DNA of 64,000 nucleotides from positions 186,001-250,000 of the forward strand of contig NZ_OY762426.1 in NCBI RefSeq assembly GCF_963665675.1, given 5' to 3'. This document shows positions 26,226 to 37,226 of this stretch, piece by piece. The position numbers were made by a program, and so were the translations under genes. The notes beneath the pieces are model-generated. The model was not told the origin of the DNA. It did no database searches and saw nothing but the letters and a program-made list of their open reading frames with translations. The DNA is from an uncultured Methanolobus sp. (GTDB lineage Archaea; Halobacteriota; Methanosarcinia; Methanosarcinales; Methanosarcinaceae). Within the stretch, counting starts at the first letter, position 1. Each line of letters opens with the position of its first letter.

Positions 26226-28099
26226 TGCCTTTTGATAGTCCGCTGGCATTAGGAGCACTTGTAAGTGTAATACCGCTTATTCTGCTGTATCTGTTAAGAC
26301 CTAAACCACTTCAGGTGCAGGTTCCTTCACTTATGTTCCTTCTTGATATTAAAGAAGAGAAGAAAAGATTTTACACTTCTATCTCCAAAATAGTCAAAGA
26401 TCCACTCTTTCTGATACAGCTTCTTGTATTGATACTGCTTGCACTTGCTGCTGCTTCGCCTTACTTTGAGACAGAGGAAGCACTGAGCGGAGAACATACA
26501 GTAATTGTTATCGATGCTTCTGCAAGTATGCAGACAGATAACAGGTTTGACGATGCGATATCAAAAGCAGAGAGCTATGTGAGTAAAAAGAACACAATCA
26601 TTCTCGCGGAAAGCACACCTGTAATAATTATAGAAGGGGAAGGGGCTGAAGCAACCCATAACACGCTTGATACACTTGAAGCAAAAGCTACGGTTGCAGA
26701 CCTTTCAGGTGCTATTTCGGCTGCTACAAGATTACTCTCCGAAGAAGGAGGAGATATAGTCGTTATTTCCGATTTCACAAACTGGAATGGGGATGACCCT
26801 GTCAATGCCCTGAAACTGGCAGAGTCCTATAGCCTTAATGTTGAATTTGTCATTGTAGGAAATGAAGCCGACAATGTGGGTTTCATTCAGGGCGGCATTG
26901 AAACAAATGATGATAGTTACACATATACAGGAGTTGTCAAGAACTATTACAATAGCAGGCAGACAGTTGACATACAAATTGAAAATCTGAACAGTGGAAA
27001 TACAAAATCCACTTCACTTGCGATTCCTGCTCATTCAACAAAACAGTTCCAGTTAACAAATCTTGCATCAGGTATAACCGAAGTCACCATTACAAATGAT
27101 GACAGCCTTATGGCAGACAACACTGCTTATATTTCCATACCAGGCATATCTGACAGAAAACTGCTATTTGTGTCAGATGTCGATAGCCTGCCATCTATGA
27201 TCGCACTTTCTCTGATACCAAGTATAGAGTTAGATCAAAGTGAAGACGTTCCAAACGCTCTCAGTGGCTACAGCATGATCGTTGTTGCAAATAAAGAGAG
27301 AACACTTGAAAGTGATGAGATTTCAGCTCTTAGAAGCTACCTGAATAGCGGAGGAAAAGTAGTTTTCATTGCAAGTGAAGCAATATCATCCGATAATGCA
27401 GCTACCGAACTCAAAGAAATACTTCCGGTAAAACCTGAATCAGTAATTGACACAGACGACGGAGTAACAATTGAGGTAATTCAGGATACCAGACTTAGTG
27501 AGGATATCAAATTTGATGAAGTAGCTATGTATCACTACCTTAATACCACTGAAAGATTAGAAACAACCACTCTTGTTGCAACTGAAGACGATATTCCTAT
27601 CCTTAGTTACTGGTCTTTTGGTGAAGGGACTTCTGTGTATTTAGGAATCAATGACATCACAGGTGAAAATGCCTGGAATAATTTCCATAACCTCCCTGAA
27701 TACCCTGTGTTCTGGTCCAAACTGGCAGGATGGCTCGGAGGAACCGGAGATGTGCAGGACTATAATCTGGAAACAGGCACAATTTCAATACTTGCCAGGG
27801 AACAGGAAATAGAAACCCCCGGTAGCAATCAGACCACTACAAGAGTGTATTATGATGAGACTGGTGTTTATCGGGTAGCAGGAAAGAAGATTGCAGTGAA
27901 TCTCTATAATGACAAAGAATCAGATACAACACTTAGCGGTGACGATGTAATAGAACGTGCAGAATCAGACAACCAACCCGGTATTGTCCGTGAAAGCTCA
28001 TATACAGGAAAACAATACCTCGACACGTACATGGTTATTCTTGTCTTAATATTAGTACTTCTTGAACTGCTTATTATCAAAAAGAGAGGTGAACTCTGA
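26225..28099 (+). CDS. BatA-like von Willebrand A membrane protein
   Basis: About 624 residues. The N-terminal BatA signature (PFDSPLALGALVSVIPLILLYLLRP, one membrane helix) is followed by a second helix near 60-78 (FLIQLLVLILLALAAASPY). Next comes a von Willebrand A domain with an intact MIDAS, VIDASASMQ, near residue 97. Beta-rich extracellular domains follow, including a glutamine-amidotransferase-like fold (YSMIVVANKERTL, SGGKVVFIASEA), and a final helix near 600. ATG 26225 is preferred over ATG 26219 because GGAGG at 26212-26216 is correctly spaced for it. The stop overlaps the next gene by 1 nt. Confidence 0.85.
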   Translation: MPFDSPLALGALVSVIPLILLYLLRPKPLQVQVPSLMFLLDIKEEKKRFYTSISKIVKDPLFLIQLLVLILLALAAASPYFETEEALSGEHTVIVIDASASMQTDNRFDDAISKAESYVSKKNTIILAESTPVIIIEGEGAEATHNTLDTLEAKATVADLSGAISAATRLLSEEGGDIVVISDFTNWNGDDPVNALKLAESYSLNVEFVIVGNEADNVGFIQGGIETNDDSYTYTGVVKNYYNSRQTVDIQIENLNSGNTKSTSLAIPAHSTKQFQLTNLASGITEVTITNDDSLMADNTAYISIPGISDRKLLFVSDVDSLPSMIALSLIPSIELDQSEDVPNALSGYSMIVVANKERTLESDEISALRSYLNSGGKVVFIASEAISSDNAATELKEILPVKPESVIDTDDGVTIEVIQDTRLSEDIKFDEVAMYHYLNTTERLETTTLVATEDDIPILSYWSFGEGTSVYLGINDITGENAWNNFHNLPEYPVFWSKLAGWLGGTGDVQDYNLETGTISILAREQEIETPGSNQTTTRVYYDETGVYRVAGKKIAVNLYNDKESDTTLSGDDVIERAESDNQPGIVRESSYTGKQYLDTYMVILVLILVLLELLIIKKRGEL

Positions 28100-30561
28100 T
28101 GATAGATTTTCAGCAACCTCTAGTAATGCTATTGATCATCCCGATAATTGCAGCAGGTTTTTATTATTTGAAAAAAGGCGCAAAGAAAAGTCTTGTCATT
28201 TCACGTATAATTGTTCTTTCACTTCTTATTGCAGCTCTTGCTTCACCTTATACCGTAGTTACAAGTGAAACTGTTGATGATACTCCTGATCTTATCATCA
28301 TTTCAGATGAAACAAACAGTATGAAACTGTTTGAGAATGAAACTGCAACCGAACTGTACGAAGCTCTTACAGAAAAGACATCCACTTCAATTGTCAAGCT
28401 TACAGGGGAAAGTACTGCCCTTGGAGATGCAATTGTACAGTACTCAACCGGAGACAATCAGATAGTACTGGTTACAGACGGCAACAGTAATACTGGCGAA
28501 GATATAGAATCTGCTCTTGATTATGCTCAGGAAATGGGAACAACTGTGTATTACGTACAACCGGAAATCACATCAAATGATTTAAGTGTCAAAATAGAAG
28601 GAGATAAAGATGTAGTTATTGATACTGAAAACCAGTTTGAAGTTGTTGTCACCCAGACGACAGAGCAGCAAACTTCATTTAGTTACGAACTCTATAAAGA
28701 TGACATACTAATAAGAAGCGCTAAGAAAACATTTACGGGCAGGGAAACAAAAATAACAGTCCCACAGGTAGAGTTTTCTAAACTTGGTACGCACACACTA
28801 AATATAATTATATACCCTTCTGGTTCTGATGTTGATCCAATTAACAATGAATTCTATAAAGCTATCTATGTAATACCAAAACCCGAGATCAGAACAGTAG
28901 GACTGGATGCAGATTCACCTCTTGGGTATGTATTATACAACCTGTACGATGTTTCAAGTTCCGGTGAACTTAAAAACATAGATGATAAAAAAGCTATTGT
29001 TATTGATAATACAGATGAAAGTGATTTTAGTGATGAAGATGTTGAGCAACTAAAAGATTATCTGAATGATGGAAGAGGAATTGTAGTTGTTGGAGGAGAT
29101 GGCTCCTACAACTTCGGCGATTACCTGGATTCATCCTTTGAAGAGATTTTGCCTGTAAGATCTGAACCAACTGACTGGACAGGTGGAAGAAATGTTGTCC
29201 TCCTTATTGACACCTCAAGTAGTATGCTTGATTATCGTATCGAAGACGATCTTATCTCAAATGCAATTTCGTTTATAACTGACGACGATGTAAGAGATTC
29301 CTATGCAGGTGTTATAACTTTCAGCGGTTCAGGTTTTGATATTACTGATGGACTATTATATTTAGGAACACAGGCCAATATTGATTTTATCGTAAATAAA
29401 CTGACCAATGACCTTTCTTTTAGTTCAACTGAAAGCGACCTAAATGAAGGACTTGCAGTTGCTGATGAGTGGCTTGATGAACAGGAAGGAGAACTTGAGA
29501 TAGTAATAATCTCGGATGGTGCAATTGGCTATGCCTATGATGAAACATTGGATATTGCAAATTCACTTCATAAGAAAGGCATCAGTTTTTATTTCCTGCA
29601 AATCGATACCAACGACCCTAGCCAGCCATTTCAGTATGATGATGATGGAAATTATTATGCAGAAACATTGATGCAGGAAGTTGAAGGGACGCACCTCTTG
29701 CTAGAAGAAGGAGAAATAGCCGACATCAGTCTGGGTGAAAGTACATCAGATCCATCATCTAACGGGACCCAAGCTGATGACCTGTCTCTTGTTGAAATTA
29801 ATACCAGACACTTCATCACAAAGAATATCGATGTTGATGGAAGTATCACGGGATATAATGACGTTACACCGAAAGCCGGAGCTGACAGGCTTGTGATTAC
29901 AAGCACCGGTAAGCCGGTATTAACCACCTGGAGATACGGACTTGGCAGAGTGGCAGCAATTACGACAGATAATGGTTATGGCAATGATAAAATGTGGGCT
30001 ACCCAGCTATATTCCGGGAATAATTCCAAATTGATAGCTGCAACTGTAAATTGGGCAATTAGCAATCCCAGAGAAGAAACAGGAGCAGTTGTGGTGGCAG
30101 AAGATTCATGGTACGGATCATCTGTGGATATTGAACTTACAATGTATGAAGAAGGAGTTCCGACCCTCAAATTCAATGATGAAGAAGTTGAACTCTCACT
30201 TGTTGGTAATGATATCTATGAAGCCACTATTTACCCTGCTTATATCGGAATACATGACCTTTCCGGGTATCCTCTTGCTATAAATTATGCCATTGAATAT
30301 CGTGATGTAGGACTTAATGAAAAATTGCCTTCACTGATAAAATCATATGGTGGTGAGGTCTTCACGGTAAATAAGGCCAGATCTGGATTATTTGAAGAAG
30401 CGCAAAGTAATGCAGTGAAAGAAGTTAATGAAAGTGTCAGCCAGAAGATCTACTTCCTGCTTATTGCCCTCATAATCTTCCTTGCTGAAGTCATTATAAG
30501 AAGAATTAAAGAGATCAGAGAGATGAAGCAACTGGAAAAAGAGATCACACATGAAGCCTGA
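28099..30561 (+). CDS. Large von Willebrand A/GATase1-like membrane protein of the MoxR operon
   Basis: An 820-residue protein. Two N-terminal helices (about 8-22, 32-50) precede a first vWA-like fold whose metal site is degenerate (IIISDETNSM). A GATase1-like segment (KAIVIDNTDESDFSDEDVEQLKDYLNDGRGIVVVGGDGSYN, about 295-338) is followed by a second vWA domain with intact MIDAS LLIDTSSSM near 370. A beta domain and a C-terminal helix (about 776-794) end the protein. Similar proteins close archaeal and bacterial MoxR operons; function is thought to be envelope maturation. It starts in a TGATG overlap. A short A/T-rich gap follows. Confidence 0.82.
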   Translation: MIDFQQPLVMLLIIPIIAAGFYYLKKGAKKSLVISRIIVLSLLIAALASPYTVVTSETVDDTPDLIIISDETNSMKLFENETATELYEALTEKTSTSIVKLTGESTALGDAIVQYSTGDNQIVLVTDGNSNTGEDIESALDYAQEMGTTVYYVQPEITSNDLSVKIEGDKDVVIDTENQFEVVVTQTTEQQTSFSYELYKDDILIRSAKKTFTGRETKITVPQVEFSKLGTHTLNIIIYPSGSDVDPINNEFYKAIYVIPKPEIRTVGLDADSPLGYVLYNLYDVSSSGELKNIDDKKAIVIDNTDESDFSDEDVEQLKDYLNDGRGIVVVGGDGSYNFGDYLDSSFEEILPVRSEPTDWTGGRNVVLLIDTSSSMLDYRIEDDLISNAISFITDDDVRDSYAGVITFSGSGFDITDGLLYLGTQANIDFIVNKLTNDLSFSSTESDLNEGLAVADEWLDEQEGELEIVIISDGAIGYAYDETLDIANSLHKKGISFYFLQIDTNDPSQPFQYDDDGNYYAETLMQEVEGTHLLLEEGEIADISLGESTSDPSSNGTQADDLSLVEINTRHFITKNIDVDGSITGYNDVTPKAGADRLVITSTGKPVLTTWRYGLGRVAAITTDNGYGNDKMWATQLYSGNNSKLIAATVNWAISNPREETGAVVVAEDSWYGSSVDIELTMYEEGVPTLKFNDEEVELSLVGNDIYEATIYPAYIGIHDLSGYPLAINYAIEYRDVGLNEKLPSLIKSYGGEVFTVNKARSGLFEEAQSNAVKEVNESVSQKIYFLLIALIIFLAEVIIRRIKEIREMKQLEKEITHEA

Positions 30562-30733
30562 ATTCCTGTAAACTTCTCCTGTTTGCTTTTATCCAGACAG
30601 CTATTTTTCACCATAATACCTGTAACTTTATTAATAAGTAGTTAGCATAGTAAAGTGTGTAACAATTGCCATTGAGCAAACACGGATGAAAATGAACAAA
30701 ATTATATGGCGTTCTTATTGATAAGGAGATCAG

Positions 30734-33451
30734 ATGATCGATAGTCAGGCTCTAAAGATTCTTTTTGTAGAAGACGTACCTGAAGACCTGGAACTGGCAA
30801 AAAGAAAAATTAAAAGCAGCGGAATTGTTTTTGAATCGTTTCTGGCAGAAAATGAAGACTTTTTTTTAAAAGGCCTCTACCAGTTCAAACCCGACATAAT
30901 CATATCAGATTATCTGCTGCCTGAATTCGATGGCATGCGAGCACTGGAATTGGCACTTACCTACGATAGTAACATCCCTTTTATCATCCTTACAGGTTCC
31001 ATGAATGAAGAAATAGCCGTAGAAGCCATGAAAGCGGGTGCCACAGATTATATACTGAAAGAACGTATCAGCCGGTTACCATTTGCTATCAGGGAAGCTC
31101 TCAACATAAAAAATGCACTCTCTGAAAGGAAGAAAGCCATGGATGACCTGCAGTCCATGTCAGAGATAGTTCAGCAATCTCCGTTTTCGGTGATCTCTAC
31201 CAATCTGGAAGGAATAATAACAAGCTGGAACAAAGGAGCTGAAAGAATATTCGGGTACACATCAGATGAAGTATTGGGAAAGCACATTTCCCTGGTTTAT
31301 CATGAAGACGACCTGGATGTACTGAACAATGATATCATAGAACCTCTACTCGCAAAGGGATACAACCAGATACAAACACGATTATTGCGGAAAGGAAGAA
31401 AGGCATTCATTGGGTCCCTCTCATTGTGGCTGGTAAAAGACGGAGCAGGAAATCCTGTGGGGATGGTGGGATACACATTTGATATCACTAAAGAAATGGA
31501 AGCGGAAAATGAGCTCAGGATAAAAGACCAGGCCATAGAATCTGCTATTGATGGAGTTGTGCTTGCCGATCTTGATGGGAATCTTACATATGCAAACCGT
31601 GCAGCATATGAAATGTGGGGGTATACCGGCAAGGAAGAGGTCATTGGCAGGAATATAAAAGATTTTGTGGTTTCTGAAAACGAAGGTAAGTGGATACTGA
31701 AAGAGCTGAAAGAACATGCATTTAAATCCGAATTCATTGCACTGGGAAAGGATGGTTCTGAATTCCCCGTATGGTTATCTGCTTCAAGGATCAGAAACGG
31801 CGACGGAAATATTATCTCTTACATGGGTTCACTTGTTAACATCACTGAGAAAAAAAAGGCAGAAGAAGCACTTGAAACCAGTGAAAAAATGTACCGTATG
31901 CTTGCGGAAAATACACTTGACTGCATATGGTCCATGGACCTTGATCTTACATTCACCTATTCCAACTACACTATTTACAACATACTTGGTTATTTTCCGG
32001 AAGAATGGATAGGGTCCAATTTACGGGAACATTGTGATGAAGAGAATTTCATGAAAATGATGGAGTATATCCGCATCGGAATGGAAAATACCTCAAGTTC
32101 CGAAGGCATCCTTTTTCAGGTGGAAATGCTCAACAAGGAAGGGGAATCCATACCTGTAGAAATAATGGGGAAAATCATTTTTGATGAAAACGGAGCACCT
32201 GTTTCTATCCAGGGAACATCAAGGGATATCAGCAAGAGAGTGGAAGCTGAAAACGCCCTGAAAGAAAGCGAAGAGAGGCTTGAACTTGCTCTGATGGTAT
32301 CCGAACATGGATTCTGGGTATGGGACCTTGACCAGGATGAATTCTATTTTAATCCGAAGGCATATATCATGCTTGGATACAAGGACAATGATTTTCCTAT
32401 GTCGATTGAAGTATGGAGTAACATGATGCATCCTGATGACAGAAAGCAGGTGATTCCTGAAATCATGGATTGTGTAAATGAAAGAAAACCCTTTCGTTTT
32501 GAGATACGTATGGCCTCGAAATCTGGCGACTGGACCTGGGTACTGGCAAAGGGCAATACTTTCGACCTGAAAAGCGGAAAACACTGGGCCATCGGAACCC
32601 TCATTGACATCACAGAGAGAAAAAAGACAGAGGAACAGATGTTGCTGGCAAGGATAGCTGCTGAGGAGGCTAACCGCTGTAAAAATGAACTACTGGCAAA
32701 TATGAATCATGAACTAAGAACACCACTTAACTCCATTATCGGGTTTTCAGATGTGCTTCTGGACAGGAGTATCGGACAGATCAATACGGAACAGGAAAGA
32801 TATCTTCGCCTTATGAACAATGAAGGTCACAGACTTTTGAGTCTTATTAATCATGTACTTGACATTTCTAAAATAGAATCCGACGGTGTAACACTTCATT
32901 TTTCAAAATTTAATCCTGCAGAGCTTGCCGAGGAAGTTATGGAAACAACACAAATGATTGCCAGGAAAAAAAATATCAGGACAAGCACCAGCATCGATCG
33001 GGATATTGGAATCATAACGGCCGATGCGGACAAATTCAGGGAAATACTCTACAACCTCATTGAAAATGCCCTCAAATTCACGCCTGAAAATGGAAATGTT
33101 ATTGTTGTTATGAACAGGAGATCTGAAATGATAGAAGTTTCAGTTCAGGATACAGGAATCGGTATCGTTGAAGAGGACAGGGAAAGGATATTTGATGCTT
33201 TTGTACAGGTGGACGGTTCCAATACCAGAAGATACGGAGGAGCCGGGCTGGGACTTGTACTTGTCAGGGAATACCTCAAAATGCATAATGGATGCATACG
33301 TGTGGAAAGTGAACCCGGCAATGGTAGTAAGTTCATCTTCAAGATTCCTGTCTATCCAATCAAAAAAGAGAGAAGTAATAATATAACTCCTGTCAGAAGA
33401 GGTATTTGCAGGCCAAAGTCCCTGAACCACCCCCAACCACCCAAACCGTAA
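30734..33451 (+). CDS. Hybrid sensor: REC-PASx4-histidine kinase
   Basis: A 905-residue soluble signalling protein. A receiver domain covers 1-125 with phosphoacceptor D59 in IISDYLLPEFDG. About four PAS/PAC domains follow (roughly 150-262, 265-385, 390-510, 515-640). HisKA has the phosphorylated histidine H659 in MNHELRTPLNSIIGF, and HATPase_c has NLIENALKF, DTGIGI and GGAGLGLVL. No membrane helix is present, so it senses a cytoplasmic signal (redox, ligand or light-type PAS cofactors; unknown). The PAS domains could carry heme or flavin, but I cannot identify which. The ATG follows AAGGAG. No dedicated response regulator is adjacent. Confidence 0.9.
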   Translation: MIDSQALKILFVEDVPEDLELAKRKIKSSGIVFESFLAENEDFFLKGLYQFKPDIIISDYLLPEFDGMRALELALTYDSNIPFIILTGSMNEEIAVEAMKAGATDYILKERISRLPFAIREALNIKNALSERKKAMDDLQSMSEIVQQSPFSVISTNLEGIITSWNKGAERIFGYTSDEVLGKHISLVYHEDDLDVLNNDIIEPLLAKGYNQIQTRLLRKGRKAFIGSLSLWLVKDGAGNPVGMVGYTFDITKEMEAENELRIKDQAIESAIDGVVLADLDGNLTYANRAAYEMWGYTGKEEVIGRNIKDFVVSENEGKWILKELKEHAFKSEFIALGKDGSEFPVWLSASRIRNGDGNIISYMGSLVNITEKKKAEEALETSEKMYRMLAENTLDCIWSMDLDLTFTYSNYTIYNILGYFPEEWIGSNLREHCDEENFMKMMEYIRIGMENTSSSEGILFQVEMLNKEGESIPVEIMGKIIFDENGAPVSIQGTSRDISKRVEAENALKESEERLELALMVSEHGFWVWDLDQDEFYFNPKAYIMLGYKDNDFPMSIEVWSNMMHPDDRKQVIPEIMDCVNERKPFRFEIRMASKSGDWTWVLAKGNTFDLKSGKHWAIGTLIDITERKKTEEQMLLARIAAEEANRCKNELLANMNHELRTPLNSIIGFSDVLLDRSIGQINTEQERYLRLMNNEGHRLLSLINHVLDISKIESDGVTLHFSKFNPAELAEEVMETTQMIARKKNIRTSTSIDRDIGIITADADKFREILYNLIENALKFTPENGNVIVVMNRRSEMIEVSVQDTGIGIVEEDRERIFDAFVQVDGSNTRRYGGAGLGLVLVREYLKMHNGCIRVESEPGNGSKFIFKIPVYPIKKERSNNITPVRRGICRPKSLNHPQPPKP

Positions 33452-33496
33452 GCTTCAAGGACATATCTTTTCAACATATTATCCGGAGTGAATCTA

Positions 33497-34081
33497 ATGA
33501 AAGTCAGTATAATAGGTGGAGCTACAGGCAGTGGTAAAACCACGCTCATTTTGAAGCTTGCAAAATATCTAAATTCAAGAGGAGAGAAGATCGGAGTCAT
33601 AGTTCAGGAGACAGGTGAAGTGGATTATGACGAGAAAACGCTTACTGAACTTGGGATTAAGACAAGGGAAGTTAACAGCGTGTGTATTCCGTGTTCTCTT
33701 GATACCGACATAAGAAGCAATCTTCTGACAATACAGGAAGAGTTCAACCCGGACACTGTTTTCATTGAAGCTGAGGAAACAGTGTTGCCTCACAAACTGA
33801 AGGGTGACCTTGAAAGAATGAAACTTGCTGATGTGGAACTTCTACCCTCTGTTGTACTTGTTGATTCACCTGAATTTGAAACAGAGGATGATCAGCTCAC
33901 TGAATATGTCAGGAAACAAACAGCAGGTGCAGAGATAGTCTGCATGGGTAAAATCTGGAAAGATAATCGGGAGCACATGAATGCTGTCAGAAAGCTTATC
34001 GAAAAACTCAACCCTGAAGCAAAGTTAGTGGTTTATCCTGAAATCGATGATGAAGATTTACCGGCTGAATTGCTGGGATGA
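33497..34081 (+). CDS. CobW/HypB/UreG-type P-loop metallochaperone GTPase
   Basis: About 194 residues from ATG 33497, which has GGAG 8 nt upstream; a GTG three codons earlier is less well placed. Walker A is GGATGSGKTT at the N-terminus, a CIPC motif follows near residue 59 (like the metal-binding CxCC of CobW proteins), Walker B is VFIEAEE, and a base-recognition-like segment is CMGKIWKDN. Members deliver nickel, cobalt or zinc to target enzymes. The target here is unknown. It sits 45 bp after the histidine kinase and may be co-transcribed. Confidence 0.75.
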   Translation: MKVSIIGGATGSGKTTLILKLAKYLNSRGEKIGVIVQETGEVDYDEKTLTELGIKTREVNSVCIPCSLDTDIRSNLLTIQEEFNPDTVFIEAEETVLPHKLKGDLERMKLADVELLPSVVLVDSPEFETEDDQLTEYVRKQTAGAEIVCMGKIWKDNREHMNAVRKLIEKLNPEAKLVVYPEIDDEDLPAELLG

Positions 34082-34085
34082 GTCT

Positions 34086-34111
34086 TATTTTTGTTTTTTT
34101 GCTTTCTTTTG
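34086..34111 (+). terminator. Oligo-T terminator after the P-loop gene
   Basis: Directly after the stop codon at 34081 the coding strand has three T-runs of 4-7 within about 25 nt. This is the usual archaeal termination signal. It separates this unit from the metY-metX promoter. Confidence 0.45.
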
Positions 34112-34324
34112 TATATCTGCCCCAATAAGTGATTTTCAGCTTATCTGTCCACCAAATTACTCATATTAAAGAGTAATTCTCATTTAATTTGTACTCTGGC
34201 ATTTACTTCAGAATTTAATCTGCTGTTGATAAAATATAAATTTAAGAGCAGATAAATAGAAATGTTCAATCGTGTAACACAAAACAGATAATAACCAGTA
34301 GTAATATTATCACCATAAATTATG

Positions 34325-34346
34325 CAAAATTATATATAATATAGCA
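34325..34346 (+). promoter_or_regulatory. Promoter (TATA box) of the metY-metX operon
   Basis: The 320-bp gap upstream of metY is A/T-rich and gene-free. The best TATA-like signal, AATTATATATAATATAG, lies about 60-75 bp before the start codon and predicts a leader of about 40-50 nt. No riboswitch fold is evident to me. Confidence 0.5.
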
Positions 34347-34401
34347 CCTATCACGAAATAGTGCGAAAATAAAGTGCATTACAAAATCCAGAGGAAACAG
34401 A

Positions 34402-35706
34402 ATGAATGAAAAGAACTACGGACCAAATACCCTGGCTTTACACGCAGGCCAGGGACCTGACCCTGTAACCGGGTCGCGTGCGGTGCCGATCTACCAGACA
34501 GCATCGTACACTTTCAGGGACTCAGAACATGCAGCCAACCTTTTTGGACTGAAGGAATCCGGTAACATCTATACCAGGCTCATGAACCCTACCACTGATG
34601 TGCTTGAAAAGAGAGTTGCTGCCATAGAAGGTGGCACTGGTGCACTTGCAGTTTCCTCTGGAATGTCCGCTATCACTCTTGCAACACTTGGCGTGACCGG
34701 TCCGGGAGATGAGATTGTTGCAGCCGATAATCTCTACGGAGGAACTTATCAGTTATTCAATAACACATTCAGGGGTCTTGCAAGAAAAGTGGCCTTTGTT
34801 GACTCTACAAAACCTGAAGAATTCAGAAAAGCCATTACAGGAAAAACAAAGGCTATCTACACAGAAATAATCGGAAACCCAAAACTTGATGTGCCAAATC
34901 TTGAGGAAATATCAAAGATAGCACATGAAGCTGGAATTCCACTTATAGTTGACAACACCGTGGGAATTGGAATAGTCAAACCAATTGACCTTGGAGCTGA
35001 TATTGTTGTTCTCTCTGCAACCAAGTTCCTTGGCGGACACGGAACAACAATAGGCGGAATAATTGTTGATTCCGGTAAATTCAACTGGGATAACGGGAAG
35101 TTCTCCGGACTTACAGAACCTGACCCTGGTTATCACGGACTCAAATACTGGGAATCATTCGGGGATGTTCCCGAACTTGGCAACATTGCATTTATAACCA
35201 AGATGAGAGTTCACCTGCTGCGTGATCTTGGACCGGCACTAAGCCCTTTCAATTCATTCCTGTTGCTACAGGGACTTGAGACACTTCCACTCAGAGTGGA
35301 AAGACACAGTAGCAATGCACTCAAGGTAGCAGAGTTCCTGAACAAACACCCTGCTGTTGAGTGGGTGAACTACCCGGGACTTGAAGGTCACCCAAGCCAT
35401 GAACTTGCAACAAGATACCTGAAAGGAAAATACGGTGCAATTCTTGGATTTGGGATAAAAGGTGGTCTTGAAGCAGGAAAGAAGTTCATTGACAGCGTGG
35501 AACTGCTCTCGCATCTTGCCAACATAGGTGATGCAAAGACACTTGTTATACACCCTGCATCTACAACTCACCAGCAATTGACCGACGATGAGAAGCTGGC
35601 AACCGGAGTAACGGATGATTTCATCCGCATGTCCGTTGGACTTGAAGATGTGGAAGACCTGATAGCTGATATTGACCAGGCACTCAAAATATCCCAGGAA
35701 ATATGA
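34402..35706 (+). CDS. metY: O-acetylhomoserine sulfhydrylase (aminocarboxypropyltransferase)
   Basis: A 434-residue PLP enzyme of the Cys/Met metabolism family. It forms homocysteine from O-acetylhomoserine and sulfide. Visible motifs are [27 protein letters not shown] at the N-terminus, [15 protein letters not shown], the cofactor-binding VDNTVGIG and the Schiff-base lysine in [18 protein letters not shown] (about 200-217). The C-terminal [14 protein letters not shown] is diagnostic of this family. It overlaps metX by 4 nt, so both enzymes of the direct sulfhydrylation route are made from one message. Confidence 0.94.
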   Translation: MNEKNYGPNTLALHAGQGPDPVTGSRAVPIYQTASYTFRDSEHAANLFGLKESGNIYTRLMNPTTDVLEKRVAAIEGGTGALAVSSGMSAITLATLGVTGPGDEIVAADNLYGGTYQLFNNTFRGLARKVAFVDSTKPEEFRKAITGKTKAIYTEIIGNPKLDVPNLEEISKIAHEAGIPLIVDNTVGIGIVKPIDLGADIVVLSATKFLGGHGTTIGGIIVDSGKFNWDNGKFSGLTEPDPGYHGLKYWESFGDVPELGNIAFITKMRVHLLRDLGPALSPFNSFLLLQGLETLPLRVERHSSNALKVAEFLNKHPAVEWVNYPGLEGHPSHELATRYLKGKYGAILGFGIKGGLEAGKKFIDSVELLSHLANIGDAKTLVIHPASTTHQQLTDDEKLATGVTDDFIRMSVGLEDVEDLIADIDQALKISQEI

Positions 35707-37175
35707 AGAAAGAATCAGTAGGTATAGTGGAGACAAAGGTCTTCAATCTGCCAGACGAACTGCTTCTGGATAGTGGTACAAAACTGAAAGAGGTAAAAGT
35801 AGCTTATGAGACCTATGGGAAATTAAATTCTGAAAAAAGCAATGCAATTCTCATCTGCCACGCACTCACAGGTGATTCACATGCAGCAGGTCTTCACAGC
35901 GGAGAGAGTAAAGCCGGCTGGTGGGATAGTTTAATCGGTCCTGGAAAGACCATTGATACTAACAGGTATTTTGTGGTCTGTTCCAATGTACTGGGAGGAT
36001 GCAAAGGTTCAACCGGGCCTTCCTGCATTAATCCTGAAACCGGGAAGGAATACGGGACTTCTTTGCCTTTCATAACCATAAAAGATATGGTGAAAGCTCA
36101 GAAAGAACTTGTTGACTATCTTGGAATTAAAAAACTCTTTGCCGTCATCGGAGGTTCCATGGGAGGAACACAGGTCCTCCAGTGGTCTGTGACATATCCG
36201 GACAGCTTAAGCAAGGCTATTGTCATTGCAAGTACAGCCAGATCATCACCTCAGCAGATCGCATTCAGCGAGGTTGGCAGAATGGCGATACTCTCTGACC
36301 CGGACTGGAACAATGGAAATTATTATTCCGGTTCTCCACCAATTCACGGGCTTGCACTGGCCAGGATGATTGGACACATAACCTATCTGAGCGATGCAGC
36401 AATGCACCATAAGTTTGGAAGACGACTTCAGGATAAGCAGAATCTGGATTACAACCTTGATTTTGATTTTCAGGTAGAAAGTTATCTGCATTACCAGGGG
36501 CAGTCCTTCACAAAGAGATTTGATGCAAACTCCTATCTATACATTACAAAGGCACTGGACTACTTTGACCTCGCGGTAAATGGCTCTCTGATAGAAGGAA
36601 TGAAAAATGCAAGTGCGAAGTTTCTGATCGTTGCTGTGAGTTCTGACTGGCTTTATCCACCTTACCAGTCAAGAGAAGTAGTCTCCGCATTAAGCGCTAA
36701 TGAGATTGATGTAACTTATAGAGAAATCGAATCCAGTTACGGACATGATGCTTTCCTGCTGGAATCGGGACAACTGGGATATATTATCGGCAACTTCCTT
36801 TCCCATACACTTGTTTCCGATGTTATGAAAAAAGAGATAAAGACAATCAAAAATGGACTAAGCATTGAGGAAACAGCACAGGTAATGTTTGAGAATGGAA
36901 TCACACACCTGCCAGTAGTGGATGATGAAAACGAGCTTATCGGGATAATAACCTCATGGGACATATCAAAGGCGGTTGCATTGAAATGTAGCTCCCTTGA
37001 AAAGATCATGGTAAGGGATGTCATCACGGCAAAAGGAGATGAGGATATTGAAAGTGCTGCAAAGAAGATGGAACAGAATTTTATCTCCGCTCTTCCTGTT
37101 GTTGATGAAAATAACCGTATAACCGGCATCATTGGAAGTGATGAGATAAACAGGATGATAGGTGGGTGCCAGTAA
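35703..37175 (+). CDS. metX: Homoserine O-acetyltransferase with C-terminal CBS pair
   Basis: A 490-residue fusion. Residues 1-365 are an alpha/beta-hydrolase homoserine acetyltransferase: [15 protein letters not shown], nucleophile serine in [12 protein letters not shown] (about 148-159), catalytic aspartate in [13 protein letters not shown] and histidine in [10 protein letters not shown]. Residues about 370-490 carry two CBS motifs, each ending in [18 protein letters not shown] or [21 protein letters not shown] pairs bind adenosyl ligands such as AMP, ATP or SAM, so the enzyme may be feedback-regulated. It overlaps metY by ATGA. T-runs after the stop (37191-37227) likely terminate the operon. 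Confidence 0.93.
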   Translation: MKKESVGIVETKVFNLPDELLLDSGTKLKEVKVAYETYGKLNSEKSNAILICHALTGDSHAAGLHSGESKAGWWDSLIGPGKTIDTNRYFVVCSNVLGGCKGSTGPSCINPETGKEYGTSLPFITIKDMVKAQKELVDYLGIKKLFAVIGGSMGGTQVLQWSVTYPDSLSKAIVIASTARSSPQQIAFSEVGRMAILSDPDWNNGNYYSGSPPIHGLALARMIGHITYLSDAAMHHKFGRRLQDKQNLDYNLDFDFQVESYLHYQGQSFTKRFDANSYLYITKALDYFDLAVNGSLIEGMKNASAKFLIVAVSSDWLYPPYQSREVVSALSANEIDVTYREIESSYGHDAFLLESGQLGYIIGNFLSHTLVSDVMKKEIKTIKNGLSIEETAQVMFENGITHLPVVDDENELIGIITSWDISKAVALKCSSLEKIMVRDVITAKGDEDIESAAKKMEQNFISALPVVDENNRITGIIGSDEINRMIGGCQ

Positions 37176-37226
37176 AACACCATTTCAACTATTTTTCTGG
37201 TACTTCTGTTTTTTAGCAGTTTTTTT

